Below, piece after piece: positions 25,210-32,467 of a stretch of DNA of 64,000 bases; the first letter of the stretch is position 1, and every line of letters begins with the position of its first letter. Position numbers and translations under genes: made by a program. The notes beneath the pieces were generated by a model. It was not told the origin of the DNA. It worked only from the letters and a program-made list of their open reading frames with translations, and did not search any database. Origin of the DNA: Nevskiaceae bacterium (GTDB lineage: Bacteria > Pseudomonadota > Gammaproteobacteria > Steroidobacterales > Steroidobacteraceae); assembly GCA_018883185.1 (NCBI GenBank), contig VEQP01000001.1, positions 1-64,000 on the forward strand. The letters run 5' to 3'.

Positions 25210-25697
25210 GCGCACCTGCCGCCGTCGAGTTCGATCTGGCGATCCGCAGCGTCATCCTGATCGATGCACCGGCGCAGGACGTTTGGCGTTGGCTCGCGCG
25301 CCTGCAGGACTGGAAGCCGAGCGTCGTCTCGCTCGAGCGCCTCGCCGGCGAGCCGGACGCGGAGGGCGAGACGTTGCGCATCGGTCAGCGGCCCGGCGAC
25401 ACGACGGCCCACGTCCTCATGCGCACGGTCCGCTCGCAACCGCATGAGTGGAAGCTGCAGACGCTGCGTGCGGAAGACGGCGACACGATGGACGGCTACG
25501 TGTCCTACACGTTGACCGATGGTCAGGGCGGCACGCAGCTCGGCTGCGCGGTGAGCGCGCGCTGCCGCATGCCGCTGCCGCCGGGTGTCGGCAGCGCCCG
25601 CGATTTCGAGCGCCTCGCCAATGCCTCGACACTGGCAAAACTCGAGGCCGATCTCGTCAGACTGAAACAGCGGGTGGAGCATGGGCGCGAGCGCTGA
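25206..25697 (+). CDS. SRPBCC (START-like) family protein
   Basis: 163 residues with the SRPBCC N-terminal pattern: SVILIDAPAQDVWRWLARLQDW, followed by alternating strands and a long C-terminal amphipathic helix (LAKLEADLVRLKQRVEH). Such proteins bind hydrophobic ligands in a deep pocket; catalytic residues are not evident. Coupled to the hydrolase before it (ATGA) and overlapping the transporter after it by 17 bases, so all three are probably translated together. Confidence 0.72.
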   Translation: MSAPAAVEFDLAIRSVILIDAPAQDVWRWLARLQDWKPSVVSLERLAGEPDAEGETLRIGQRPGDTTAHVLMRTVRSQPHEWKLQTLRAEDGDTMDGYVSYTLTDGQGGTQLGCAVSARCRMPLPPGVGSARDFERLANASTLAKLEADLVRLKQRVEHGRER

Positions 25698-27060
25698 GTC
25701 GCGCGTGGCCAAGCCCGCGGCACTCGGGGTGACGGTCGTTGCGGCCTATGCGCTGCCACAGTTCTCGCAGTCGCTGATCCACGGCCCGGTCGGCGGCATC
25801 ATTCAGGGCATCTACGCACGGGAGTTCGCGCTGCCGTTGGCGGCCATCGCCACGGTGCTGCTGGTCGCGAGCATCGTCGACGCGTTTCTCAATCCCCTGG
25901 TTGGCTACGCTTCGGATCGTCATCGCCAGGCCGGTGGTTCGCGCAAGCCCTGGATATTCGTGGGTACTCTGGTCTGCATGGCGGCGAGCTGGTTCCTGTT
26001 CGTGCCCACACCGCCGGTCACAGCTACTTACTTCCTCGTCTGGCTGCTGCTTGCCTATCTCGGCTGGGCGCTCGTCGAAGTGCCGCACGCAGCGTGGATG
26101 CCGGAGATCACGCGGCAGTACGACGAGCGTACCCGCCTCGCCACCTGGCGCGCGGCCTGCGCGTATCTCGGCGTCACGACCTTCATGGCGTTGCCCTACC
26201 TGCCGTTTTTGCCCTCCGCTACCTTCACCGCAGAAAGCCTGCGCTGGACCGCGATCCTCGCGCTCATCGCCCTGCCGACCTTCGCGCTCGCGGCGCTGTG
26301 GTTCGTGCCTGCCGGCCACGCGGCCTCGCCGGCCGGCACCGCTGGCCCCCGGCTCGAGTGGCGCGGCGTGCTGCGCAACCGCCCGCTGCGCGTATTTGCA
26401 GCGGCGTTCCTGCTCTACCAGCTCGCACCCGGTGTCCTCAACGGCGTGCTTTTCTTTTACGTGGTCACCCATCTCGGACAGGAGAAACTGCTCGCCGGGT
26501 TACTACTGATGACGGTGATTGCCGGAATGGCGTCCATCCCGGCTTGGGGATGGCTCTGCCGAAGGATCGGCAAGCACCGGGCGTGGTCTGTGGCCTGCAT
26601 GATGGGCGCGGTGCTGATCCCGTGCTTTGCGCTGGTGCCGCCGGGGCCGGTTGGGACGGTCCCGCTGATCCTCATCCAGCTCGGGGTCGTGGTCTCGTTC
26701 GCGATCTTTCCGGTGGCCGCGCCCGCGGTGCTCGCGGATGTCGTCGACTACGCGCGCCTGCGATACGGCGCGGATTACGGCGGTTCCTACTTCGCGATCT
26801 ACAACGTCTTCTACAAGTCTTTGGCGAACGTCGGCGCCGCCGCCGCGTTGGGCGCGATCGGCATCGCAGGCTTCGACGTCCAGGCGGCGACCCAACCGCA
26901 GGCCGGTACGACAGTTCTGCTGCTGGTGTTCTGTGGCATACCGGCGCTGCTGCTGGCCGCGGCTGCGCCGTTCATCTGGCGCTTTCCGATCGATGCGCGA
27001 CGTCAGGGGATCATCGCCCGACGACTCGCGCTGCGCGACGCGCGGCTGGCCCGGTCGTAA
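25681..27060 (+). CDS. MFS transporter, GPH (MelB-like) family
   Basis: 459 residues, about 12 transmembrane segments. The GPH signature appears as DAFLNPLVGYASDRHRQAGG (TM2-loop-TM3), with VPHAAWMPEITRQYDERTRL in the next loop and YARLRYGADYGGSYFAIYN before the last helices. This is a cation-coupled inner-membrane symporter of glycosides or other organic solutes. It is the last gene of the operon starting at 21470, so it may import what the TonB-dependent receptor at 27293 brings into the periplasm. Confidence 0.87.
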   Translation: MGASAESRVAKPAALGVTVVAAYALPQFSQSLIHGPVGGIIQGIYAREFALPLAAIATVLLVASIVDAFLNPLVGYASDRHRQAGGSRKPWIFVGTLVCMAASWFLFVPTPPVTATYFLVWLLLAYLGWALVEVPHAAWMPEITRQYDERTRLATWRAACAYLGVTTFMALPYLPFLPSATFTAESLRWTAILALIALPTFALAALWFVPAGHAASPAGTAGPRLEWRGVLRNRPLRVFAAAFLLYQLAPGVLNGVLFFYVVTHLGQEKLLAGLLLMTVIAGMASIPAWGWLCRRIGKHRAWSVACMMGAVLIPCFALVPPGPVGTVPLILIQLGVVVSFAIFPVAAPAVLADVVDYARLRYGADYGGSYFAIYNVFYKSLANVGAAAALGAIGIAGFDVQAATQPQAGTTVLLLVFCGIPALLLAAAAPFIWRFPIDARRQGIIARRLALRDARLARS

Positions 27061-27108
27061 ATTGCAGGCCGTGTCGAGGCGTTGTTTTTCGATGACAAGG
27101 GCGCGCAA

Positions 27109-27172
27109 GTAACGCCTGCCCGATTATTCGGTAACGCCAGCCCGAAAACCCGCTGGCCGCCGGCGCTAGCCT
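27109..27172 (+). promoter_or_regulatory. AraC-type operator and promoter before the TonB-dependent receptor
   Basis: Half-sites GTAACGCCTGCCCGA (27109-27123) and GTAACGCCAGCCCGA (27131-27145), period 22 bp, spacer TTATTCG identical to that at 21361-21367. TAGCCT (27167-27172) lies 21 bp after the proximal half-site, and the bases around it (GCTARCCTC then GTGA) also match the 21.4-kb promoter. A second promoter (27226-27257) lies between this one and the gene. Confidence 0.72.
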
Positions 27173-27225
27173 CTGCCGGTGACCCTCGATGTGGGTGTCG
27201 CCGGACGTCCTGTCGTTAACCTGCA

Positions 27226-27257
27226 TTGACAGGAACTGACACCAACGTCAGTATAAT
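27226..27257 (+). promoter_or_regulatory. Promoter with 20-bp spacer and dyad operator (receptor 1)
   Basis: -35 TTGACA (27226-27231) and -10 TATAAT (27252-27257) with a 20-bp spacer that contains CTGAC (27236-27240) and GTCAG (27247-27251) as an inverted repeat. The same arrangement occurs before the receptor gene at 34663. A long spacer filled by a dyad is known from MerR-type promoters, and also fits steric repression by a TetR protein. Confidence 0.7.
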
Positions 27258-27292
27258 ATTTTAACCGCAGCCGGTTATTCGAGAGGTGTCGG

Positions 27293-29401
27293 ATGTCAAA
27301 GTCTATCGTCACAGCGTTATCCGCAGCTTTGGTCGGTACCTCGCTGGTCGCGCCCGGCGTGGCCGCCGATGACGGCGCTCTGGCCGAGGTCGTGGTCACG
27401 GCACAACGCCGCGAGCAGAAGCTCTCCGAGGTCCCCGTCGCCATCAGCGCGATCACCGCCCAGGAATTTCAGCGGCGCAGTGCGCAAAGCCTCGACGACA
27501 TCCAGGCGATGGTGCCGTCCCTGCGGATGGTCGACATCGGCCCCGGCTCGCAGCGCATCCAGTTGCGTGGCGTCTCGCAGTACCTCGGTCAAGCCACGGT
27601 CGGCAACTACATCGACGAGTTCTCGGTCACCAACCCGGGACCGGTCGGTGTCGCCGAGGTGCAGCTGATCGACCTCGAGCGGGTCGAAGTCCTGCGTGGT
27701 CCGCAACCCGCGCTGTACGGTGAAGGTTCGATGGGCGGAACGATCCGCTACATCACCGCGGATCCGGATCTGGAGACGCCGCGGGGGTCGGTCGCCGCCG
27801 AGGGGAGCAGCACCGCGGACGGCGAGATGGGATACCGCGTCGAGGGTATCGCCAGTTTCCCGATCGCTCCCGGCGTTGCCGGCCTGCGTCTCGCCGCCCA
27901 GAAGCGCAAGGTCGGTGGCTGGGTGGACAGCCCCAGCGGCGAAGACTACAACGGACGCGAGGTCACCACGGTGCGCGCCAAGCTGCTGGCGCAGCCGAGC
28001 GAGCAGTTCACCGTCTCGCTGCTGGGCCTTTACAACGAGTCGACTCAGGATTCGATCAGCTTCTCGCTGGACGGCTTGAAGACGGCGCAGAAGTCGATCA
28101 CGCCGGCCAACCAGAAGTACACGCTCGGCGTCCTGCAGGCCAGCTACGATTTCGGCGCCGTCACGCTGCAGAGCGTCACCGGCTACCTCGACCAGAGTTC
28201 GTTCGCGCGGCGTGACATCGGCCCCTTCTTCAACACGCTTTTCGGTTTCCCGGCGTTCACGGCGGCGTTCAGCGATGCGAACGGAACCTTCGAGCGCGTT
28301 TCCCAGGAACTGCGCTTGACCTCCCGCAGTGACCAGACCTTCCGCTATTTGTTCGGTGCCACTGTCGCGGAAGGCAAGGGCGGTGGTCCCCAATTCACCA
28401 CCTACAAGCCCGCGCCATTTCCGGCCTTCGGCATTTTCAATGACCGGTTCGACCCGTACGTGAAGAGCGAGACCACGGCCATTTACGGCAATCTCGAATT
28501 CGACTTCGCCAGCCGTTTCACGCTCGAGGCCGGCGGCCGGTATTTCCGCGAGAAGCTTACACAGCGGGGAACGACCACCAGCTTCGATGCCGGCGGTCCC
28601 GGCGTGCCGCGGACCAGCACCGTGGCCGGCAAGGGCACGTTCAGCACCTTCAATCCACGCGTGTCCTTGCGGGCGGATTTCGACGGTCGGCTGGTCTACG
28701 CCTCGGCGGCCCGCGGGTTCCGGTCGGGTGGCTTCAATCTCGCTCAGGGTTCGCAGAATCCGACCTTCGACCCCGAGAGCCTCTGGACTTACGAGGTGGG
28801 CACGAAGTTGTCATTCCTCGACAACCGGCTCTACCTGGAGGCTGCGGTCTATTACCAGGACTACACCGACATCCAGAGCACGAATGTCACGCCGCTCGGC
28901 GGGACGGCGGTGTTCAACTCGGGCAAGGCTGATGGTTCGGGCGTCGATCTGGCGCTGGTCCTGCGGCCGACAGACACGTTCCGTCTGACCACCAGCTGGG
29001 GCTACAACGACGTGAGCTTCACCACCACCGCCGTCGACAAGCGGGCCGGTGACCCGCTCGATCTGGTACCGCCCAACAACGTCTCGGTCGCCGCGGAGTG
29101 GCGCCCGGCGAAGTCGGGCAACATCCAGTGGACCGTCAACGTCGACGCGAACTACACCGAGAAGGGCGCCATCATTCTCCGACAGATCGCGGCGCTGGGC
29201 TTCCGGGCGGTGGCGCCCAACGACTCGCGTACGCTCGTCAATGCGCGTGTCAGCGCCGACTTCGGCAACTACGAAATCTTTGGATACGGCACCAATCTGG
29301 GCAACGCGTTGAAGCAGGTGAATCCGTCCTTCGCTGCCTTCGTGGAGCCCATCTTCACGCAGCCGCGCACGATCGGCGCCGGAATCCGGTACCAGTTCTG
29401 A
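27293..29401 (+). CDS. TonB-dependent outer-membrane receptor 1
   Basis: 702 residues. Signal peptide 1-24 (GVAA), TonB-box-like EVVVTAQRR near 31-39, plug domain to about 150 (VEVLRGPQPALYGEGSMGG), then a beta-barrel of roughly 22 strands ending with the aromatic IRYQF. The plug phrase is PALYGEGS instead of the common GTLFGRNT, so it diverges from the other two receptors. The gene has both the AraC-type operator and the dyad promoter upstream and is followed 2 bp later by a secreted SRPBCC-like protein. The ligand is unknown; peptides are suggested by context. Confidence 0.92.
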   Translation: MSKSIVTALSAALVGTSLVAPGVAADDGALAEVVVTAQRREQKLSEVPVAISAITAQEFQRRSAQSLDDIQAMVPSLRMVDIGPGSQRIQLRGVSQYLGQATVGNYIDEFSVTNPGPVGVAEVQLIDLERVEVLRGPQPALYGEGSMGGTIRYITADPDLETPRGSVAAEGSSTADGEMGYRVEGIASFPIAPGVAGLRLAAQKRKVGGWVDSPSGEDYNGREVTTVRAKLLAQPSEQFTVSLLGLYNESTQDSISFSLDGLKTAQKSITPANQKYTLGVLQASYDFGAVTLQSVTGYLDQSSFARRDIGPFFNTLFGFPAFTAAFSDANGTFERVSQELRLTSRSDQTFRYLFGATVAEGKGGGPQFTTYKPAPFPAFGIFNDRFDPYVKSETTAIYGNLEFDFASRFTLEAGGRYFREKLTQRGTTTSFDAGGPGVPRTSTVAGKGTFSTFNPRVSLRADFDGRLVYASAARGFRSGGFNLAQGSQNPTFDPESLWTYEVGTKLSFLDNRLYLEAAVYYQDYTDIQSTNVTPLGGTAVFNSGKADGSGVDLALVLRPTDTFRLTTSWGYNDVSFTTTAVDKRAGDPLDLVPPNNVSVAAEWRPAKSGNIQWTVNVDANYTEKGAIILRQIAALGFRAVAPNDSRTLVNARVSADFGNYEIFGYGTNLGNALKQVNPSFAAFVEPIFTQPRTIGAGIRYQF

Positions 29402-29403
29402 TC

Positions 29404-30045
29404 ATGCCTCGACGGTCAGTACGGAACCCCGTCGCGATCATCGCCGCCTGCTTGCTGGCAGGCGGCGTTCTTCCGGGCTTTGCGGCGTCGGCTTCGGCGT
29501 CGGCGGGGTCTGCGGTTTCGCCGGTCCGGGTCGGATCCACGGCGGTACTCGTCTCCGAGATGTCGGTACCCCCCGACTTTCTTTGGGCGGAACTGAAGCG
29601 CATGTATGTTCTGGCCGAAAAATTCCGCGACCAGGGTTTCACCGTCGAGCAGATCACTGACGACTCCACTGCCTGGCTGGGCGGCACCATCATCACGAAG
29701 GTCGATCAGGGCCGTGTCGACCGGCGCATCGCGCGTTTCACGGCCATCGATGACGCCCGCCGACTGCTGGCACTTGAGGCGGACTATGCCGACGGGATGT
29801 CGGTTCTGGCGAGCTACGAGGTGACACCGACCGCCGGCGGTTGCACCCTGCGCCTCGTTGCACACGCTCGCAGCACTGAGCGCATCGCGCACTCGGGTGA
29901 GCTGCGTCAGAGCGATGTGCAGCGGCATGTCCGACGGCTGGTGGCCGATGCCGAGGAAGGTCTCCGCGCCGAATGGCAGGTGCAGAAGCAGCGTATCGAG
30001 GCGCTTCACCGGGATGCTGCATCGGCCAAGGCGGCCGGAAAGTAG
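29404..30045 (+). CDS. Secreted SRPBCC-like protein
   Basis: 213 residues beginning 2 bases after the receptor stop. The N-terminal segment VAIIAACLLAGGVLPGFAASA is a probable signal peptide. The body has an SRPBCC-like order: an early strand and helix (VLVSEMSVPPDFLWAELKRM), long strands (GGCTLRLVAHARSTERI) and a C-terminal long helix. Family assignment is tentative; no catalytic residues are recognised. Position right after a TonB-dependent receptor suggests a periplasmic role in handling the imported ligand. Confidence 0.6.
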   Translation: MPRRSVRNPVAIIAACLLAGGVLPGFAASASASAGSAVSPVRVGSTAVLVSEMSVPPDFLWAELKRMYVLAEKFRDQGFTVEQITDDSTAWLGGTIITKVDQGRVDRRIARFTAIDDARRLLALEADYADGMSVLASYEVTPTAGGCTLRLVAHARSTERIAHSGELRQSDVQRHVRRLVADAEEGLRAEWQVQKQRIEALHRDAASAKAAGK

Positions 30046-30083
30046 CGTTCCGTCCCGTCCGTTCTGGATCGCTGCAGGCCAGC

Positions 30084-31163
30084 ATGTTCACTCGCCCGAT
30101 CGCGCCGCTGGCGGACGCTGAGTTTGCCGCGCATGAAGAAATCGTTGTCTGCTACGACCCGGACGCCGGGCTGAGCGCACTGATTGCCGTCCACGACACC
30201 TCGCTCGGTCCGGCTGCCGGCGGCTGTCGCCTATACCCGTATGCGGATGCCGGCGCGGCGCTGCACGACGTGCTGCGACTGTCGCGAGCGATGTCGCTGA
30301 AGAACGCACTCGCCGGCCTGCCGCTCGGTGGCGGCAAGTCGGTCATCATCGCCAGACCGCAGGACAAGACTCCGCAATTGCTGCGCGCTTTCGCCGCGCG
30401 CGTTACCGCGCTGCAAGGTCGCTACTGGACTGCCGAGGACATCAACATCGGCCCCGCTGACGCCGACCTGTTGCGCGACAACTGTCCGTACGTGTTCGGA
30501 CTGAGCGCGGCGCGCGGCGGCAGCGGTGATCCGTCGGCCTACACGGCGGCTGGCTGCTTCCACGGGATACGCGCCTGTCTGCAATACCTGCATGGCAATG
30601 ACGACCCCGCAGGTCTGCACGTCACGATTCAGGGCGTCGGTCGGGTGGGCTACGAACTTGCGCGTCAACTCGTGCAGGCCGGCGCTCGACTGACCATCAC
30701 CGACGTGGACGCGCAGCGCGCCGCTGCGGTGGCCGCGGAGCTCGGCGCCGAGCGGGTCGGTCCGGCCGACATCCACCGTGTTGCCAGTGACGTCTTCGCG
30801 CCTTGCGCGATGGGCGCGACGATCAATCTGCACACCATCGCGGAACTGGGCGCGCCGATCATCTGCGGCGTGGCCAACAACCAGATCGCCGATGCGGCTG
30901 CCCGCGCCGCGCTGCTCGAGCGGGGCGTGCTCTACGCGCCCGACTACGTCGTGAACGCAGGCGGCATGCTGCATGCCAGCACCGACATCTTCGGGCGGCG
31001 CGATCCCGCGGAAGTCGATCGGCGCATCCGCGGCATCTTCGATACGACGAGCGAAATCCTGTCGGCTGCCGCCCAGCGAAAAGTGAGCACCGAAGTGGTC
31101 GCCGACGAACTTGCCAACGCCCGCATCGCTGCGGCGCGCGCAACGAGGGTGGCAGGCCGATGA
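30084..31163 (+). CDS. Leucine/branched-chain amino acid dehydrogenase
   Basis: 359 residues from the ATG at 30084. Glu/Leu/Phe/Val-dehydrogenase family: GGCRLYPY, the two lysines Lys73 (SLKNA) and Lys85 (LGGGKSV) of the active site, and a Rossmann motif IQGVGRVGYELA near 185. It oxidatively deaminates branched-chain amino acids to 2-oxo acids with NAD+. The length and GGGKS context fit leucine dehydrogenase better than glutamate dehydrogenase. It is followed by an overlapping NTF2-like gene (ATGA). The fused 2-oxoacid oxidoreductase at 41052 could take the product onward. Confidence 0.88.
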   Translation: MFTRPIAPLADAEFAAHEEIVVCYDPDAGLSALIAVHDTSLGPAAGGCRLYPYADAGAALHDVLRLSRAMSLKNALAGLPLGGGKSVIIARPQDKTPQLLRAFAARVTALQGRYWTAEDINIGPADADLLRDNCPYVFGLSAARGGSGDPSAYTAAGCFHGIRACLQYLHGNDDPAGLHVTIQGVGRVGYELARQLVQAGARLTITDVDAQRAAAVAAELGAERVGPADIHRVASDVFAPCAMGATINLHTIAELGAPIICGVANNQIADAAARAALLERGVLYAPDYVVNAGGMLHASTDIFGRRDPAEVDRRIRGIFDTTSEILSAAAQRKVSTEVVADELANARIAAARATRVAGR

Positions 31164-31507
31164 GCGAGTCACTGATCCGCGAGATGTTCGCCACCATCGA
31201 CGTTCGCGACTGGTCCCGCCTCGATCGCTACTTCACGGCCGACGTCGTTTATGAGCGCCCCGGCTACGCGCCGGTGAGCGGCCTGCCGGCCCTGCTCGAC
31301 TTCTATGATCGGACCCGCATCATCGCCGCCGGCCGTCACGACCTCTGGCAAGTCATTGCCGACAACGACCGGGCGGCCTGCTGGGGACGCTTCGTCGGAC
31401 AAAGTCGCGACGGTGCGGTGCTCGACGAGCGCTTTGCTGACGTCTACCTGCTCGTCGCCGGCAGGATCGCCAAACGGTCCACACACTTCTTCCGACCAGC
31501 GATCTGA
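31160..31507 (+). CDS. NTF2/SnoaL-like small protein
   Basis: 115 residues, start overlapping the dehydrogenase stop (ATGA). The cone-like NTF2 pattern is visible: an N-terminal helix pair (IREMFATIDVRDWSRLDRYF), then FTADVVYERPGYAPVSG, then the C-terminal strands (AACWGRFVGQSRDGAV, FADVYLLVAGRI). Such proteins are isomerases, hydrolases or binding proteins; none can be chosen here. The last gene before the convergent dehalogenase. Confidence 0.72.
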   Translation: MSESLIREMFATIDVRDWSRLDRYFTADVVYERPGYAPVSGLPALLDFYDRTRIIAAGRHDLWQVIADNDRAACWGRFVGQSRDGAVLDERFADVYLLVAGRIAKRSTHFFRPAI

Positions 31508-31515
31508 CCGGCCGT

Positions 31516-31530
31516 CGCCATGACATGGCG
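31516..31530. terminator. Palindrome between convergent genes
   Basis: CGCCATG and CATGGCG flank a single A in the 26 bp between the convergent NTF2-like and dehalogenase genes. As RNA the outer CGCC/GGCG bases could pair around a short loop in either direction. No T-run is present, so a bidirectional terminator is only a possibility. Confidence 0.3.
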
Positions 31531-31533
31531 CCT

Positions 31534-32457
31534 TTAGCCGTGTGTTGCGCCCGCGAAATGAGCCAATGCAGCGTGGGCAACGGCTTCGCCCCGCTCCTGC
31601 ACGAAGTGGTTGGAGTCGGCCAGCGTCATGGGCGGCGGGCAGCCGCGGATCTGCCGCTGCAGCCACTGCATGGCGACGGGTGGGATCACCACGTCCTGCA
31701 GGCCAATCGCCATGAAACTTTGGCCGAGCCACTCGTGCCGCCACCACTGCAGCGCTTCGCGTGATACCGCGGCACCGTCGGCGTCCGGGCTGTCGCAGAC
31801 CAGATTGGGGAAGCGGCGCGCGCCGGCCTTGTAAGTCAGATCAGGGAACGGCGCGTCGTAGGCCGCCGCCTCCGCGTCGGTCAGGTTCGGGCAGTAACGC
31901 TTGAGCAGCCGTCCGACCGCGAAGTCCGGATTGGCATTGACCCAGGCACGCCATCCATAAAAGCCTTCGCCCAATGGCTTGAGGCCGGTGGCCAGCATCG
32001 TGTTCATGGCGATCAGTCGCTGGTACCGCGCCGGCTCAGCCATCGGTAGCGTCAGACCGAGTAGACCGCCCCAGTCCTGCACGACCAGGGTGATGCCGCG
32101 CAGGTCAAGATGGCGGACGAACGCCAGCAGCGCGGCGCGATGGCGGGAAAAGGTATACCAACTCTCGTCGACGGGCTTGTCCGAGCGCCCGAAGCCGAAC
32201 AAGTCCGGCGCGACGACGCGTGCGCCGGTTGCCAGGAAAGCCGGCAGCATGCGCCGGTAGAGGTAACTCCACGTTGGCTGGCCATGCAGGCAGAGGAACG
32301 TGACCTCGGAGTGCGGATCTCCCTCGTCAAGGTAGTGCATGCGCAGGCCTTCGAAGCCCGGCAACGAGTCCACGTAATGCGGGGCCCACGGATAGCCCGG
32401 CAAGCCTGCAAAGCGTTCGTCGGGGGTGCGCAGAACGCCGGGGAGTGGGGGAGACAT
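31534..32457 (-). CDS. Haloalkane dehalogenase (HLD-I type alpha/beta hydrolase)
   Basis: 307 residues. Instead of a serine elbow it has VVQDWGGLLG, with Asp128 as nucleophile and Trp129 as first halide-binding residue, the hallmark of DhlA-like haloalkane dehalogenases. HGQPTW (58-63) forms the oxyanion/halide side, Asp255 (GLQDVV) is the acid position and His284 (SNHFVQE) the base. It would hydrolyse carbon-halogen bonds of alkyl halides to alcohols; epoxide hydrolases share the fold but normally carry the second-site tyrosines instead. It is 10 bp downstream of receptor 2 on the same strand, so probably co-transcribed. Confidence 0.83.
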   Translation of the reverse strand: MSPPLPGVLRTPDERFAGLPGYPWAPHYVDSLPGFEGLRMHYLDEGDPHSEVTFLCLHGQPTWSYLYRRMLPAFLATGARVVAPDLFGFGRSDKPVDESWYTFSRHRAALLAFVRHLDLRGITLVVQDWGGLLGLTLPMAEPARYQRLIAMNTMLATGLKPLGEGFYGWRAWVNANPDFAVGRLLKRYCPNLTDAEAAAYDAPFPDLTYKAGARRFPNLVCDSPDADGAAVSREALQWWRHEWLGQSFMAIGLQDVVIPPVAMQWLQRQIRGCPPPMTLADSNHFVQERGEAVAHAALAHFAGATHG

Positions 32458-32467
32458 GTTTTCCTCT

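Noticed and set aside
31880-31900. GTAACGCTTG in the dehalogenase gene as another AraC half-site (also one near 6073)
   Set aside because: Both are inside coding sequence, lack the CCCGA part and have no partner 22 bp away.
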